Shown here in pieces: positions 37,304 through 52,399 of a stretch of DNA of 64,000 nt. The DNA comes from Aristolochia californica (Eukaryota; Streptophyta; Magnoliopsida; Piperales; Aristolochiaceae). The stretch's first letter is position 1. Every line of letters begins with the position of its first letter. Position numbers and translations under genes: made by a program. The notes beneath the pieces are model-generated. The model was not told the DNA's origin, searched no databases, and was given only the letters and a program-made list of their open reading frames with translations. The DNA lies in contig JARWKL010000006.1 in assembly GCA_029961685.1 (NCBI GenBank), forward strand, positions 11,538,748 to 11,602,747. Reading direction: 5' to 3'.

Positions 37304-40300
37304 CATGTCCATTTTTAAAACATGTGTAAAAAAATCTTTCTTATAAAATTCCAAGCTATTAGGGTTAAACTAGTGGAATTTCCAAAACTTGGATAACAAA
37401 ATTTTTTGTTCATTTGTGATGTGTGAATAAATTTTCTTTACTCACTTTTCTTATTTTTTTAAAACTTTTTTGATACATAAACACTACAATTTTCATTTTG
37501 TTGTGATCTATTTGCATTTTCATCTGTTTTCTTGTTTAGGAGATGAAGGGGGAGTGAAAACTCAAGTTTTGATTTAAGAAAGAGTATACATCTAAAATGG
37601 AAATGCACACTGCACAAAAGTAGAGGGAGATAATTCCAAAAAGTGTCTATAATTTTTAGGGATTATAAACTCCTCCTTTTAGTGTTTATATAATAGGTTT
37701 TGAAATCGTCGGGAAAAGGAGGACGCAAGAGATTTTTAAACTGAGTGTTGACACCCAATCCATAAATGATTTCTTAAATAGCCCGTTACACATAATAAAT
37801 CGCTTTAGAATCATCTATGATTGTCTGGTCAGCTATTTTTTAGTGGGCAAAATATTGGCTTGTTTCACTCGAGTAAATATCCCACCACAAGTTCACTTGA
37901 GAATTTATTGAGCGTTTGTTAATATCTTAAAAAGGTTTGGATCCATAGGTCATATGCAACTTTAACATGTTTCAAGCATGGATATCCATTTTTAAAACAT
38001 GTGTTGAAATCTCTTTCTTATAAAATTCCAAGCTATTATAGTTAAACAAGTGGAATTTCCCAAACTTGGATAACAAAATTTTTCTGTTCATTTGTGGTGT
38101 GTGAATAAATTTTCTTTACTTACATTTGTTATTTTTTTAAGATTTTTCCATCCATAAGTCAAAATTTTTCATTTTGTTGTGATCTATTACGTTTTCATCT
38201 CTTTTCTTGTTTACGAGATGAAGGGGAAGTGGAAACTCAAGTTTTAATTTTAGAAAAAAGTATACATCTAAAATGGAAATGCATAATGCAAAAATGTTGA
38301 GGAAGATAATTCCAAAAAAGTGTCTATAATTTTTAGGGATTGTAAACTCTTTTTAGTTTTTATATATTATATTTTGCAATCGTCAGGAAAAGGGGGCCGT
38401 GGCAGATTTTTAAATTGTGTTGACTCCCAATCCATAAGTCATTTCTTAACAAAATGTAGCTCGTTACGCATGATAAATAGCTTTAAAATCATATATGTTT
38501 GTTAGGTCAGATTTTTGTAAGTTGGCAAAATAATCGCTTGTTTGACTCGGGTAAATATCCCACTGCACGTTCCGTCAAGAATTTAATGAGTGTTTGTTAT
38601 TCTCTTTAAAAGGTTTGGTTCCATAGGTCATTTATATTTTGAACATGTTTCGAGCATGCATATCCAATTTAAAAACATCTGTAGAAATCTATTTCTTATA
38701 AAATTCCAAGCTATTAGTGTTGAACTAGTGGAATTTCCCAAACTTGGATAACAAAACGCTTATGTTCATTTGTCGTGTGTGAATAAATTTTTCTTTACTT
38801 ACATTTTTTATCGTTTTAAACATTTTCCATACATAAACTCTAAAATTTTTATTTTGTTGTGATTTAATTGTTTTTTCATCTCTTTTTTCTTTTACGAGAT
38901 GAAGGGGAAGAGGAAACTCAAGTTTTGATTTCAGAAAAAAGTATTAATCTAAAATTGAAATGCCCAATGCTCAAATGTTGATTGAGATAATTCCAAAAAA
39001 GTGTCTATAATTTGTAGGGATTGTAAACTCTTTTTAGTGTTTATATATTAGATTTTTCAATCGTTTGGAAAAGGGGGAGGCGGGGGATTTTTTAACTGAG
39101 TGTTAACTCCCAATCCATAAGACATTTCTTATAAAAATATAGCCTATTACGCATGGTAAATCACTTTACAATTATCTATGATTGTTAGGTCAGCATTTTG
39201 TAAGTGGGCAAAATAATTGCTTGTTTGACTCGTGTAAATATCCCACCCCATGTTTTCTTGAGAATTTTATGAGTATTTGTTATTCTCTTTAAAAGGTTTG
39301 GATCCATAGGTCATTTGCATCTATGACATTTTTCAAGCATGCATATCCATTTTTTGAACATGTGTACAAATCTCTTTCTTATAAAATTCAAAGTTATCAG
39401 AATTGAACAAGTGGAATTTCCCACACTTGGATAATACAACTTTTTTATTCATTTGTGGTGTGTGAATAAATTTCCTTTACTTACATTTGTAAATGTTTTA
39501 AAAATTTTCCACACAAAATTTTAAAATTTTCATTTTGTTGTGATCTATGTGCAATTTCATCTCTTTTATTGTTTACGAGATGAAGGGGAAGTGGAAACTC
39601 AAGTTTTGATTTATGAAAAAAGTATACATCTAAAATGGAAAAGCACAAATCACAAATGTACAGGGAGATAATTCCAAAAAGTGTCTATAATTTTTAGGGA
39701 TTGTAAACTTTTTTTTAGTTTTTATATATTAGGTTTGGCTATCGTCGAGCAAAGGGGGAGGTGGGGAATTTTTAATCTAAGTGTTTACTCCCATTCCATA
39801 AGTCATTTTTGACAAAAATATAGCCCGTTACACATGATAGATCATTTTACATTCATCTATGATTGTTAGGTCAGCTTTCTGTGAGTGGGCAAAATAATGG
39901 CACGTTCACTTGAGAATTTAATGAGAGTTTGTTATTCTCTTTAAAAGGTTTGGATCCATAGGTCATTTACTTCTTTAACATGTTTCAAGCAAATCTCTTT
40001 TTTAAAACATGTGTAGAAATCTCTTTCTTTTAAAATTCCAAGCTAATAGGGTTAAACTAGTGGATTTTCCAAACTTGGATAATAAAACTTTTGTATTCAT
40101 TTCCGATGTGTGAATAAATTTTCTTTACTTAAAATTTTTATTGTTTTAAACTTTTTTGATACATAAACTGTACAATTTTCATTTTGATGGGATCTATTTG
40201 CATTTTCTTCAGTTTTCTTGTTCACGAGAAGGGGGAGTGTAAACTCAAGTTTTGATTTAAGAAAAAAGTATACATCTAAAATGGAAATGCACAATGCACA

Positions 40301-43300
40301 AATGAAGAGGGAGATAATTCAAAAAAAGTGTATATAATTTTTAGGGATTGAAAATTCTTTTTAGATTTTATATATTAGGTTTGGCAATCATAGGGCAAAG
40401 ATGGAGGCGGGGGATTTTGAATCTAAGTGTTGACTCCCATTCCAAATCATTTCTTACAGAAATATAGACCGTTACGCATGATAAACCGCTTTACATTCAT
40501 CTAGCATTGTTTGGTCAGCTTTCTATAAGTGGGCAAAATAATGGCTTGTTAGACTCGAGTAAATATCCCACCGCATGTTCACTTGAGAATTTAATGAGAG
40601 TTTGTTTTTCTCTTTAAAAGATTTGGATCCACAGGTAATTTACTTCTTTAACATGTTTCAAGCAAATCTCTTTTTTAAAACATGCATAGAAATCTATTTC
40701 TCATAAAATTCCAAGCTAATAGGGTTAAACTAGTAGAATTTCCCAAACTTGGATAACAAAACTTTTGCATTCAATTCCGATGTGTGAATAAATTTTCTTT
40801 ACTTACATTTTTTATTGTTTTGAACTTTTTGATACATAAACTCTAAAATTTTCATTTTGATGGTATCTCTTTGCGTTTTCTTCTGTTTTCTTGTTTACGA
40901 GATGAAGGGGGAGTGGAAACTCGTGTTTTTATTTAATAAAAAAGTATACATCTAAAATGGAAAGGCACAATGCACAAAAGCGGAGGGAGATAATTCCAAA
41001 ATGTGTCTATAATTTTAAGGGATTGTAAACTCTTTTTAGTTTTTATATAATTGGTTTTTCAATCGTAGGGAAAAGGGGGAGGCATGGGATTTTTAAACTA
41101 AGTGTTGACTCCCAATCCATAAGTCATTTCTTAAAAAAAATAGCCTGTTACACATGATAAATAGCTTTAAAATCATCTATGATTGTTTGGGCAACTTTTT
41201 TTAAGTGGGCAAAATAATGGCTTGTTTGATGAGCGTTTGTTATTCCCTTTAAAAGGTTTGGATCCATAGGTCATTTTCATCTTTAACAAGTTTCAACCAA
41301 GCATATCCATTTTTTAAAGGTGTGTAGAAATCTCTTGCTTATAAAATTCCAAGCTATTAGGGTTGAACTAGTGGAATTTCCCAAACTTGGATAACAAAAC
41401 TTTTGTGTTCATTTGTGGTGTGTGGATAAATTTTCTTTACTTACATTTTTTATTGTTTTAAACTTTTTTTTATGCATAAACTATACAATTTTAATTTTAT
41501 TGTGATCTATTTGCGTCTTCATCTCGTTTCATGTTTACGAGATGAAGGGGGAGTAGAAACTCAAGTTTTGATTTAAGAAAAAGTTATACATCTAAATTGG
41601 AAATGCACAATGCACAAATGTAGAGGGAGATAATTCCAAAAAGTGTCAGTAATTTTTAGGGATTGTAAATTCTTTTTACTTTTCATATATTAGGTTTTGC
41701 AATTGTCAAGAAAAGAGGGAGGCATGGGATTTTTAAACTATGTGTTGACTCCCAATCCATAAGTCATTTCTTACAAAAATATAGCTTGTTACACAAGATA
41801 CATTTCTTTACAATCATCTATGATTGTTATGTCAACTTTCTGTAAGGGGCAAAATAATGGCTTGTTTGACTCAAGTAAATATCTCACTGCATGTTCACTA
41901 TAGAATTTAATCAACACTTGTTATTCTCTTTAAAAGGTTTTGATCCATAGGTCATTTGCATCTTTAACATGTTCCAAGCATGCATATCAATTTTTAGAAC
42001 ATCTGTACAAATCTCTTTCTTATAAAATTCCAAGCTATTAGAGTTGATCTATTGGAATTTCTCAAGCTTGTATAATAAAACATTTATGTTCATTTGTGGT
42101 GTGTGAATAAATTTTCTTTACTTACATTTGTAAATTTTTTAAATTTTTTCCACACAAAACTCTAAAATTTTCATTTTGTTGTGATCTATTTGTGTTTTTA
42201 TCTGTTTTCTTGTTTACGAGATGACAGGAAACTGGAAACTCAGGTTTTTATTTATATAAAAAGTATACATCTAAAATGGAAATCCACAATGCACAAATGT
42301 AGAGGGAGATAATTTGAAAAAGTGTCTATAATTTTTAGGGATTGTAAACTTTTTTTTCTTTTTATATATTAGGTTAGGCACTCATCGAGAAAAGGGGGAG
42401 GTGGGGGATTTATAAACTAAGTGTTGCCTCCCATTCCATAAGTTATTTCTAACAAAAATATAGCCCATTGCGCATGATAAATCGCTTTAGAATCATCTAT
42501 GATTGTTTGGGCAACTTTTTATAAGTGGGCAGAATAATGGCATGTTTGAGTCGGGTAAATATCCCATCGTACGTTCACTTCAGAATTTGATGAACGTTTG
42601 TTATTCTCTTTAAAAGGTTTGGATCCATAGGTCATTTGAATCTTTAACTTGTTTCAGGCATGTATATCCATTTTTAAAACTTGTGTAGAAATCTCTTTCT
42701 TATAAAATTCCAAGCTATTAGGGTTTAACTAGTACAATTTCCCAAACTTGGATAAAAAAAACTTTTGTGTTCATTTGTAGTGTGTGAATAAATTTTATTT
42801 ATATACATTTGTTATTGTTTTAAACTTTTAAATACAAAACTCTAAAATTTTCATTTTGTTGTGATATATTTACGTTTTCAGCTCTTTTCTTGTTTATGAT
42901 ATGAAAGGGGAAGAAGAAACTCAAGTTTTGATTTAAGACAAAAATATACATCTAAAATGGAAATACACAGTGCACAAATGTAGAGGGAGATAATTCCAAA
43001 ATAGTGTCTACAATTTTTAGAGATAGTAAACTTTTTTAGTTTTTACATATTAGGTTTTTCAATCGTCGAGAAAAGGGGGAGGTGGGGGATTTTTAAACAG
43101 AGTGTTGACTCCCAATCCATAAGTCATTTCTTAAAAAAACATTGCCCGTGACGCATGATAAATCGCTTTACAATCATCTATGAATGTTAGGTCAGATTTT
43201 TGTAAGTGGGCAAAATAATGGTTTGTTTGACTCGAGTAAATATCCCACCGCACGTTAACTTGGTAAATTAATTAGTGTTAGTTATTCTCTTTAAAAGGTT

Positions 43301-46300
43301 TGGATCCATTGGTCATTTGCATCTTTATCATGTTTCAAGCATTCATATCCATTTTATAAACTGGTGTAGAAATCTCTTTCTTATAAAATTCCATGCTATT
43401 AGCGTTGATCTAGTAGAATTTCCTAAACTTGGATAACAAAACTTTTCAGTTCATTTGTTGTGTGCGAATAAATTTTCTTTACTTACATTTTTTATTGTTT
43501 TAAATAATTTCCATACAAAAACTCTAAAATTTTCATTTTGTTGTGATCTATTTGCGTTTCCATCTGTTTTCTTGTTTACGAGATGAAGGGGAAGAGGAAA
43601 CACAAGTTTTGATTCAAGAAAAAAATATTAATCTAAAATTCAAATGCATAATGCACAAATGTAGAATGAGATAGTTCCAAAAAAGTGTTTGTAATTTTTA
43701 GGGATTGTAAACTCTTGTTAGTTTTTATATATTTGGTTTTGCAATCGTCTAGAAAAGGGGGAGGCGGGGGATTTTTAAACTGAGTGTTGACTCCCAATCC
43801 ATAATTCATTTCTTACAAAAACAAATAGAGCCTGTTACGGATGATAAATCGCTTTTCAATCATCTATGATTGTTAGGTCAGCTTTTTGTAAGTTGGCAAA
43901 ATAATGCCTTGTTTGACTCGGGTAAATATCCCACCGCACGTTCAGTTGAGAATTTAATGAGCATTGGTTATTCTCTTTAAAAGGTTTGAATCCATAGGTC
44001 ATTTGCATCTTTAACATGTTTCAAGCATGCATATCCATTTTTAGAACATCTTTACAAATCTCTTTCTTATAAAATTCCTAGCTATTAAAGTTAAACTAGT
44101 GGAATTTCCCAAACATAAATAATAAAACTTTTTTGTTCATTTGTGGTGTGTGAATAAATTTTCTTTACTTATATTTGTAAATGTTTTCAAATTTTTCCAC
44201 ACAAAACTCTAAAATTTTCATTTGGTTAAGATCAGTTTGTGTTTTCATCTCTTTTCTTGTTTACGAGATGAAGGGGAAGTGGAAACTCAGGTTTTTATTT
44301 ATGAAAAATGTATACATCTAAAATGGAAATGCACAATGCACAAATTTAGAGGGAGATAATTCCAAAAAATGTCTATAATTTTAAGGGATTGTAAACTCTT
44401 TTTAGTTTTTATATATTAGGTTTGGCAATCATCGGGTAAAGGGGAGGCGGGGAATTTTTAAACTAAGTGTTGACTCCCATTCCAAAAGTCATTGCTTACA
44501 AAAATATAGCCCATTACACATGATAAATCGTTTTAACGCCATCTATGTTTCTTAGGTCAGTTCTCTAGACGTAGGCAAAATAATGGCTTGTTCGACTCGA
44601 CTTAATAACCCACCGCACGTTCACTTGAGAATTTAATGATAGTTTTTTATTCTCTTTAAAAAGGTTTGGATCCATAGGTCATTTACTTTTCTAACATGTT
44701 TCAAGCAAATCTCTTTTTTAAAACATGTGTAGAAATCTCTTTCTTATAAAATTCCAAGCTATTAGGTTTAAACTAGTGGAATTTCCCACACTAGGATAAC
44801 AAAACATTTTTGTTCATATCTGATGTGTGAATAAATTTTCTTTTCTTACATTTTTTATTGTTTTAAACTTTTTTGATACATAAACTCTACAATTTCATTT
44901 TTTTGTGATCTATTTGCATTTGCTTCTATTTTCTTGTTTACGAGATGAAGGGGTAGTGAAAACTCAAATTTTGATTTATTAAAAAACTTTACATCTAAAA
45001 TGGAAATGCACAATGCACAAAAGTAGAGGGAGATAATTCCAAAAAGTTTCTGTAATTTTAAGGAATTGTGAACTCTTAGTTTTTAAATATTAGGTTTTGC
45101 AATCGTCGGGAAAAGGGGGAGGCAGGGGATTTTTAAACTGAGTCTAGACTCCCAATCCATAAGTCATTTCTTACAAAAACAAATAGCCTATTGCACATCA
45201 TAAATTGCTTTAGATTCATCTATGATTGTTTGTCCAACTTTTTGTAAGTGGGCAAAATAATGGCTTGTTTAACTCAGGTAAATATCCCACTGCACGTTCA
45301 CTTGAGAATTTAATGAGCATTTGTAATTCTCTTTAAAAGGTTTGGATCCAGAGGTCATTTGAATCTTTAACATGTTTCAAGCATGCGTATCGATTTTTAG
45401 AACATTTTTACAAATCTCTTTCTTATAAAATTCCAAGCTATAAGAGTTGAACTAGCAGAATTTCCCAAACTTTTAAAATATATTTTTTTTTTGATTTGTG
45501 GTGTGTGAATAAATTTTTATTACTAACATTTGTAAATGGTTTAAACTTTTCCCACACCAAACTCTAAAATTTTCATTTTGTTGTGATCTATTTGCGTTTT
45601 CATCTCTTTTCTTGTTTACGAGATGAAGAGGAAGTGGATACTCAGGTTTTTATTTATAAAAAAGTATACATCTAAAATGGAAAAGCAAAATTCACAAATG
45701 TAGAGGGAGACAATTCCAAAAAGTGTTTATAATTTTTAGGGATTGTAAACTCTTTTTAGTTTTTATATATTAGGTTTGGCAATCGTTGGGTAAAGGGGGA
45801 GCGGGGGGTTTTTAAACTAAGTGTTGACTCCCATTCCGTAAGTCATTTCTTACAAAAATATTGCCAGTTACGCATGATAAATTATTTTACATTCATCTAT
45901 GATTTTTAGGTCAACTTTTTAGACGTCGGCAAAATAATCGCTTATTCAACTCGAGTAAATATCCCATTGCACGTTCACTTGAGAATTTAATGAGATTTTG
46001 GTATTTTCATTAAAAGGTTTGGATGCAAAGGTCATTTGATTTTTTAACATGTTTCATGAAAATCACTTTTTTAAAACATGTGTAGAAATCTCTTTCTTAT
46101 AAAATTTCAACCTATTAGGGTTAAACTAGTGGAATTTCCCAAACTTGAATAACAAAAGTTTTTTGTTCATTTCTGATGTGTGAATAAATTTTCTTTACTT
46201 ACATTTTTTATTGTTTTAAACATTTTTGATACATAAACTCTACTTTTTCATTTTTTTTCTGATCTATTTTCGTTTTCTTCTGTTTTCTGTTTTACAAGAT

Positions 46301-48029
46301 GAAGGGGGAGTGAAAACTCAAGTTTTGATTTAATAAAAAAGTATACATCTAGAAAGAAAATGAACAATGCACAAAAGTAGAGGGAGATAATTCTAAAAAG
46401 TGAATCTAATTTTTAGGGATTGGAAACTCCTTTTAGGTTTTATATATTAGGTTTTGCAATCGTCGGGAAAATTGGGAGGCAGGGTATTTTTAAACTGAGT
46501 GTTGACTCCCAATCCATAAGTCATTTCTTACAAAAACAAATAGCCTATTACACATCTTAAATCACTTTAGATTCATCTATGATTGTTTGGTCAACTTTTT
46601 GTAAGTGGGTAAAATAATGGCTTGTTTAACTCAGGTAAATATCCCACCGCACGTTCACTTGAGAATTTAATGAGCGTTTGTTATTCACTTTAAAAGGTTC
46701 GTATCCATAGGTCATTTGCATCTTTAACATGTTTCAATCATGCATATCCTTTTTTAAAACATGTTTAGAAATCTCTTTCTTATAAAATTCCAAGATATTA
46801 GGATTCAACTAGTGAAATTTCCCAAACTTGGATAACAAAACTTTTGTGTTCATTTGTGGTATGTGGATAAATTTTCTTTACTTACACTTGTTATTGGTTT
46901 AAACTTTTTTGAGACATAAACTCTAAAATTTTTATTTTGTTGTGATCTATTTGCATTTTCATCTCTTTTCTCTTTTACGAGATGAAGGGGGAGTGGAAAC
47001 TCAAGTTTTGATTTAAGAAAAAAGTGTATATCTAAAATGAAAATTCACAATGCACAAATTTAGAGGGACATAATTCCAAAATTTTTTTTGCAATTTTTAG
47101 TGAGTGTGAACACTTTTTAGTTTTTATATATTAGATTTAGCAATCGTTGGGAAAAGGGGAAGGTCGGGGATTTTTAAACTGAGTGTTCACTCCCAATCCA
47201 AAAGTCATTTCTTACAAAAACATAGCCCGTTACAGATTATAAATCACTTTACAATCATCTACGAAGGTAAGGTTAGCTTTTTGTAAGTGGGCAAAATAAT
47301 GGCTTCTTTGACTCGGGAAAATATCCCACTGCACGTTCACTTGAGAATTTAATGAGCGTTTGTTATTCTCTTTAAAAGATTTTGATCCATAGGTCATTTT
47401 CATGTAACACATTTCAAGAATGCATATCAATTTTAAAAACATGTGTAGAAATATGTTTCTTATAAAATTCCAAGCTATTTGGGTTGAACTAGTGGAATTA
47501 CCCAAACTTGGATAACAAAACTTTTGTGTTCATTTTTTGTGTGTAAATAAATTTTCTTTACTTACATATTTGTTATTGTTTTAAACATTTTCCATACATC
47601 AACTCTAAATTTTTTATTTCATTTTGATCTATTTGCTTTTTCACTTCGTTTCTTATTTACAAGATGAAGGGGAAGTGGAAACTTAAGTTTTGATTTATGA
47701 AAAAAGTATACATCTAAACTGGAAATGCACAATAAAAAAATGTAGAGGGAGATAATTCCAAAAATTTTCTATAATTTTTGAAGATTGTAAACTCTTTTTT
47801 AGTTTTTATATATTAGGTTTGTCAATCGTCAGGGAAAGGAGGAAGCGGGGGATTTTTAATCTAAGTGTTGACACCCATTCCATATGTCATTTCTTACAAA
47901 ACTATAACCTGTTACACATCATAAATCATTTTACATTTATCTTTGATTGTTAGGTCAGCTTTTATTAAGTGGGCAAAATAATGGCATGTTTGACTCGGGT
48001 AAATATCCCACCGCACATTCACTTGAGAA

Positions 48030-48045
48030 TTTAATGAGAGTATGC
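48030..48045 (-). repeat. Deletion junction removing about 210 bp
   Basis: AATTTAATGAGAGT runs directly into ATGCGAATAAATTTTC. The missing part holds GGATCC, the anchor box and ACTAGT. The step 47412-48566 is therefore 1154 bp instead of about 1362. Confidence 0.75.
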
Positions 48046-50346
48046 GAATAAATTTTCTTTACTTACATTTGTTATTTTTTTTACTTTTTCCACACATAAA
48101 CTCTAAAATTTTCATTTTTTTGAAATCTATTTGCGTTTTAATCTCTTTTCTTATTTATGAGATGAAGGGGAAGTGGAAAATCAAGTTTGATTTAAGAAAA
48201 AAGTATACATATAAAATGGAAAGGCACAATGCACAAATGCAGAGGGAGATAATTCCAAAGAAGTGTCACTAATTTTTAGGGATTTTAAACTCTTTTTAGT
48301 TTTTATAGAATTTTTTTTCAATCGTTAGGAAAAGGAGAAGGCGGGTGATTTTTAAAGTGAGTGCTGACACGCAATCCATAAGTCATTTCTTACAAAAAAA
48401 TATAGCTAGTTACGCATGATAAATCGCTTTACAATAATCTATGATTGTTAGATCAGATTTTTGTAAATGGGCAAAATATTGGAATTTTTCACTCGGGTAA
48501 ATATCCCACACATTTGTTATTCTCTTTAAAAGGTTTGGATCCATAGGTCATTTGCATCTTTAAAATGTTTCAAGCATTGATATCCATTTTAAAAATATGT
48601 GTAGAAATCTCTTTCTTATAAAATTCCAAGCTATTTGGGTTGAACTAATGGAATTTCCCAAACTAGGAGGACAAACCTTTGTGTACATTTGTGTTGTGTG
48701 AATAAATTTTCTTTACTTACATTTGTGATTGTTTTAAACTTTTTCCATATATAAATGCTAAAATTTTCATTTTGTTGTGATCTATTTGCGTTTTCATCTC
48801 TTCTCTTGTTTACGAGAAGAAGGGGAAGTGGATAATCAAGTTTTGATTTAGGAAAAAAGTCTACATCTAAGATGGAAATGCACAATGAAAAAATGTAGAG
48901 GGAGATAATTCCAAAAAGTGCCTGTAACTTTTAGGGAGTGTAAACTCTCTTTTGTTTTTATAGATTAGGTTTTGCAATCATCGGGAAAAGGGCGAGGCAA
49001 TGGATTTTTAAACTGAGTATTGATTCCCAATTCATAAGTAATTTCTTACAAAAATATAGACCGTTACGCATTATAAAGTGCTTTACAATCATCTATGATT
49101 GTTAGGTCAGCTTTTTGTGAGTGGGCAAAATAATGGTTTGTTTGACTCATGTAAATCTCTAACCGCACAATCACTTTAAAATTTACTAGGTGTTTGTTAT
49201 TATTTTTAAAAGGATTGGATCCATAGGGCATTTCCATCTTTAACACGTTTTCGGCATGCATATCTATATTTGAAACTTGTGTAGAAATCTCTTTCGTATA
49301 AAATTCCAAAGTATTTGGGTTGAACTAGACGAATTTCCCAAACTTGGATATCAAAAATTTTGTGTTCATTTGTGGTGTGTGAATAAATTTTCTTTACGTA
49401 GATTTGTTATTTTTTTAAACTTTTTAAATACATAATCTCTAAAATTTTCATTTGGTTGTGATCTATTTGCGTTTTCAGCTCTTTTCTTGTTTACGAGATG
49501 AACGAGAAGTGGAAACTCAAGTTTTGATTTAAGAAAAAAGTATACATCTAAAATGAAAATGCACAATGCACAAATATAGAGGGAGATAATTCCAAAAAAG
49601 TGTTTGTAATATGTAGGGACTGTAAACTCTTTTTAGTTTTTATATATTAGGTTTTGCAATCGTTGGGAAAAGGGGGAGGTGGGGGATTTTGAAACTGATT
49701 GTTTACTCCCAATTCAAAAGTCATTTCTTACAAAAACATTGCCCGTTATGCAATATAAATCACTTTACAATCATTTATGAATGTTAGGTCAAGTTTTTGT
49801 AAGTGGTCAAAATAATTGCTTGTTTGACTCAGGTAAATATACCACCGCACGTTCATTTGAGAATTTAATGAGCGTTTGTTATTCTCTTTAAAAGGTTGGG
49901 ATCCATAGGTCATTCGCATGTTTAACATGTTTCAAGCATGCATATCCATTTTAAAAACATGTGTAGAAATCTCTTTCTTATAAAATTCCAAGCTACTAGG
50001 GTTGAACTAGTGTAATTACCCAAACTTGTATAACAAAACTTTTGTGTTCCTTTTTGGTGTGTGAATAAATTTTTTTACTTTCATTTGTTCTTGTTTTAAA
50101 CATTTTTCATACATATACTCTAAAATTTTCATTTTGTTGTGATGTATTTTTCGTTTTCATCTCTTTTCTTGTTTATGAGTTTAAGGGGAAGAGGAAACTC
50201 AAGTTTTGATTTAAGAAAAAATAATACATCTAAAATTGAAATGCACAATGCACAAATGTAGATTGAGATAATTCAAAAATCGTGCCCTTAATTTTTTGGG
50301 ATTGTAAACCCTTTTTTTTATATATATATTAAGTTTTGCTATCGTC

Positions 50347-50367
50347 GGGAAAAGGGGGAGGCGGGGG
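50347..50367 (+). repeat. G-rich tract on the plus strand, representative right-arm copy
   Basis: The tract reads GGG-A4-G5-AGG-C-G5, the reverse complement of the left-arm tract. Because the arms are inverted, the G-rich strand is the minus strand before 30349 and the plus strand after it. Confidence 0.75.
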
Positions 50368-52399
50368 ATTTTTAAACTGAGTGTTGACTCCAATGTCATA
50401 AGTCATTTCTTAAAAAAATATAGCCTATTACGCATGATAAATCACTTTAAAATCTTCTATGATTGCTAGCTCCGCTTTTTGTAAGTGGGCACAATAATGG
50501 TCTGTTAGATTCGAGTAAATATCCCACCGCACGTTCACTTGAGAATTTAATGAGCATTACTTATTCTCTATAAAAGGTTTGGATCCATAGGTCATTTGCA
50601 TCTTTAATATGTTTCAAGCATGCATATCCATTTTTAAATCATGTGTACAAATCTCTTTCTTATAAAATTCCAAGCTATCGGGGTTGACCTAGTGGAATTT
50701 CCCAAACTTTGATAAAAAACTTTTGTGTTCATTTGTGGTGTGTGAATAAATTTCCATTACTTACATTTGTTATTTTTTAAACATTATCCACACATAAACT
50801 CTAAATTTTTTATTTTGTTGTGATCTATTTGCGTTTTCATCTCTTTTCTTGTTTACGAGATGAAGGGGAAATGGAAACTCAAGTTTTGATTTAAGAAAAA
50901 AGTATACATCTAAAATGGAAATGCACAATGCACAAATGTAGTGGGAGATAATTCCAAAAAAGTGTCACTAATTTTTAGGGATTGCAAAATCTTTTTAGTT
51001 TTTATATATTTGGTTTTGCAATCATCATGAAAAGGGGTAGGCGGGTGATTTTTAAATTGAGTGTTGACTCATAATCCATAAGTCATTTCTTACAAAAAAA
51101 TATAGTTAGTTACGCATGAAAAATCACTTTGCAATCATCTATGATTGTTAGGTCAGCTTTTTTTAAGTAGGCAAAATATTGGCCTTTTTGACTCGGGTAA
51201 ATTTCCCACTGCAAGTTCACTTGAGAATTTAATGAGCGTTTTTTATTCTTTTTAAAAGGTTTGGATCCATAGGTCATTTGCATCTATAACATGTTTCAAA
51301 CATAGATGTCCATTTTAAAAACATGTGTAGAAATCTATTTCTGATAAAATTCCAAGCTATAAGGGTTGAACTAATGGAATTTCCCAAACTAGGATGACTA
51401 AACTTTTGTATACATTTGTGGTGTGTGATTAAATTTTCTTTACTTACATTTTTGATTGTTTTAAACTATTTCCATATATAAAGGCTAAAATTTTCATTTT
51501 TTTGTGATCTATTTTCGTTTTCATCTCTTCTCTTGTTTACGAGATGAAGGGGAAGTGGAAAATCAAGTTTTGATTTAAGAAAAAAGTGTACATCTAAAAT
51601 GGAAATGCACGATGCACAAATGTAGAGGGTATAATTCCAAAAAGTGTCTATAATTTTTAGGGATTGTAAACTCTTTTTAGTTTTTATATATTAGATTTTT
51701 CAATCTTTGGAAAAAGGGGGAGGCGGGGGATTTTTAAACTGAGTATTGACTCCTTATCCCCAAGTCATTTCTTACAAAAATATAGTCTGTTACACATGAT
51801 AAATTGCTTTACAATCATCTATGATTGTTGGGTCGGCTTTTTGTAAGTGCGCAAAATAATGGTTTGTTTGACTTGGGTAAATATCCCACACTGCATGTTC
51901 ACTTAAGAATTTAAAAGGTTTGGATCCGTAGGTCATTTACTTCTTTAACATGTTTCAAGCATGCATGTCCATTTTTAAAACAAGTGTAGAAATCTCTTTC
52001 TTATAAAATTCCAAGCTATTAGGGTTAAACTAGTGGAATTTCCCAAACTTTGGTAAAAAAAATGTTTGTGTTCATTTGTGATGTGTGAATAAATTTTCTT
52101 TACTTACATTTTTTATTATTTTAAAATATTCAGATATATAAACTCTACAATTTTCATTTTGTTGAGATCTTTTTGCGTTTTCTTCTCTTTTCTTCTTTAC
52201 GAGATGAAGGAGGAGTGGAAACTGAAGTTTTGATTTTAGAAAAAAGTATACATCTATATTGGAAATTCACAATACACAAATGTAGAGAGAAATAATTCCA
52301 AAAAGTGTCTGGGATTGTAAACTCTTTTTACTATTTATATATTACGTTTTGCAATAGTCAGGAAAAGGGAGAGGCCGGGGATTTTTAAACTGGGTGTTG

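Larger units (their letters stand above)
30349..37968 (-). repeat. Degenerate right-arm zone next to the junction
   Basis: Copies are anchored at 31005, 31682, 32364, 33019, 33692, 34346, 34886, 35545, 36106, 36779 and 37968. Steps vary widely: 677, 682, 655, 673, 654, 540, 659, 561, 673, then 1189 covering a truncated copy. Several copies lack the ATGAGCGTTTGTTATTCTC segment before AAAGGTTTGG (at 32983, 34308, 35508 and 36068). I see no higher-order period here. Such decay is expected where homogenisation is weak, for example near an array boundary or an inversion. Confidence 0.75.
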
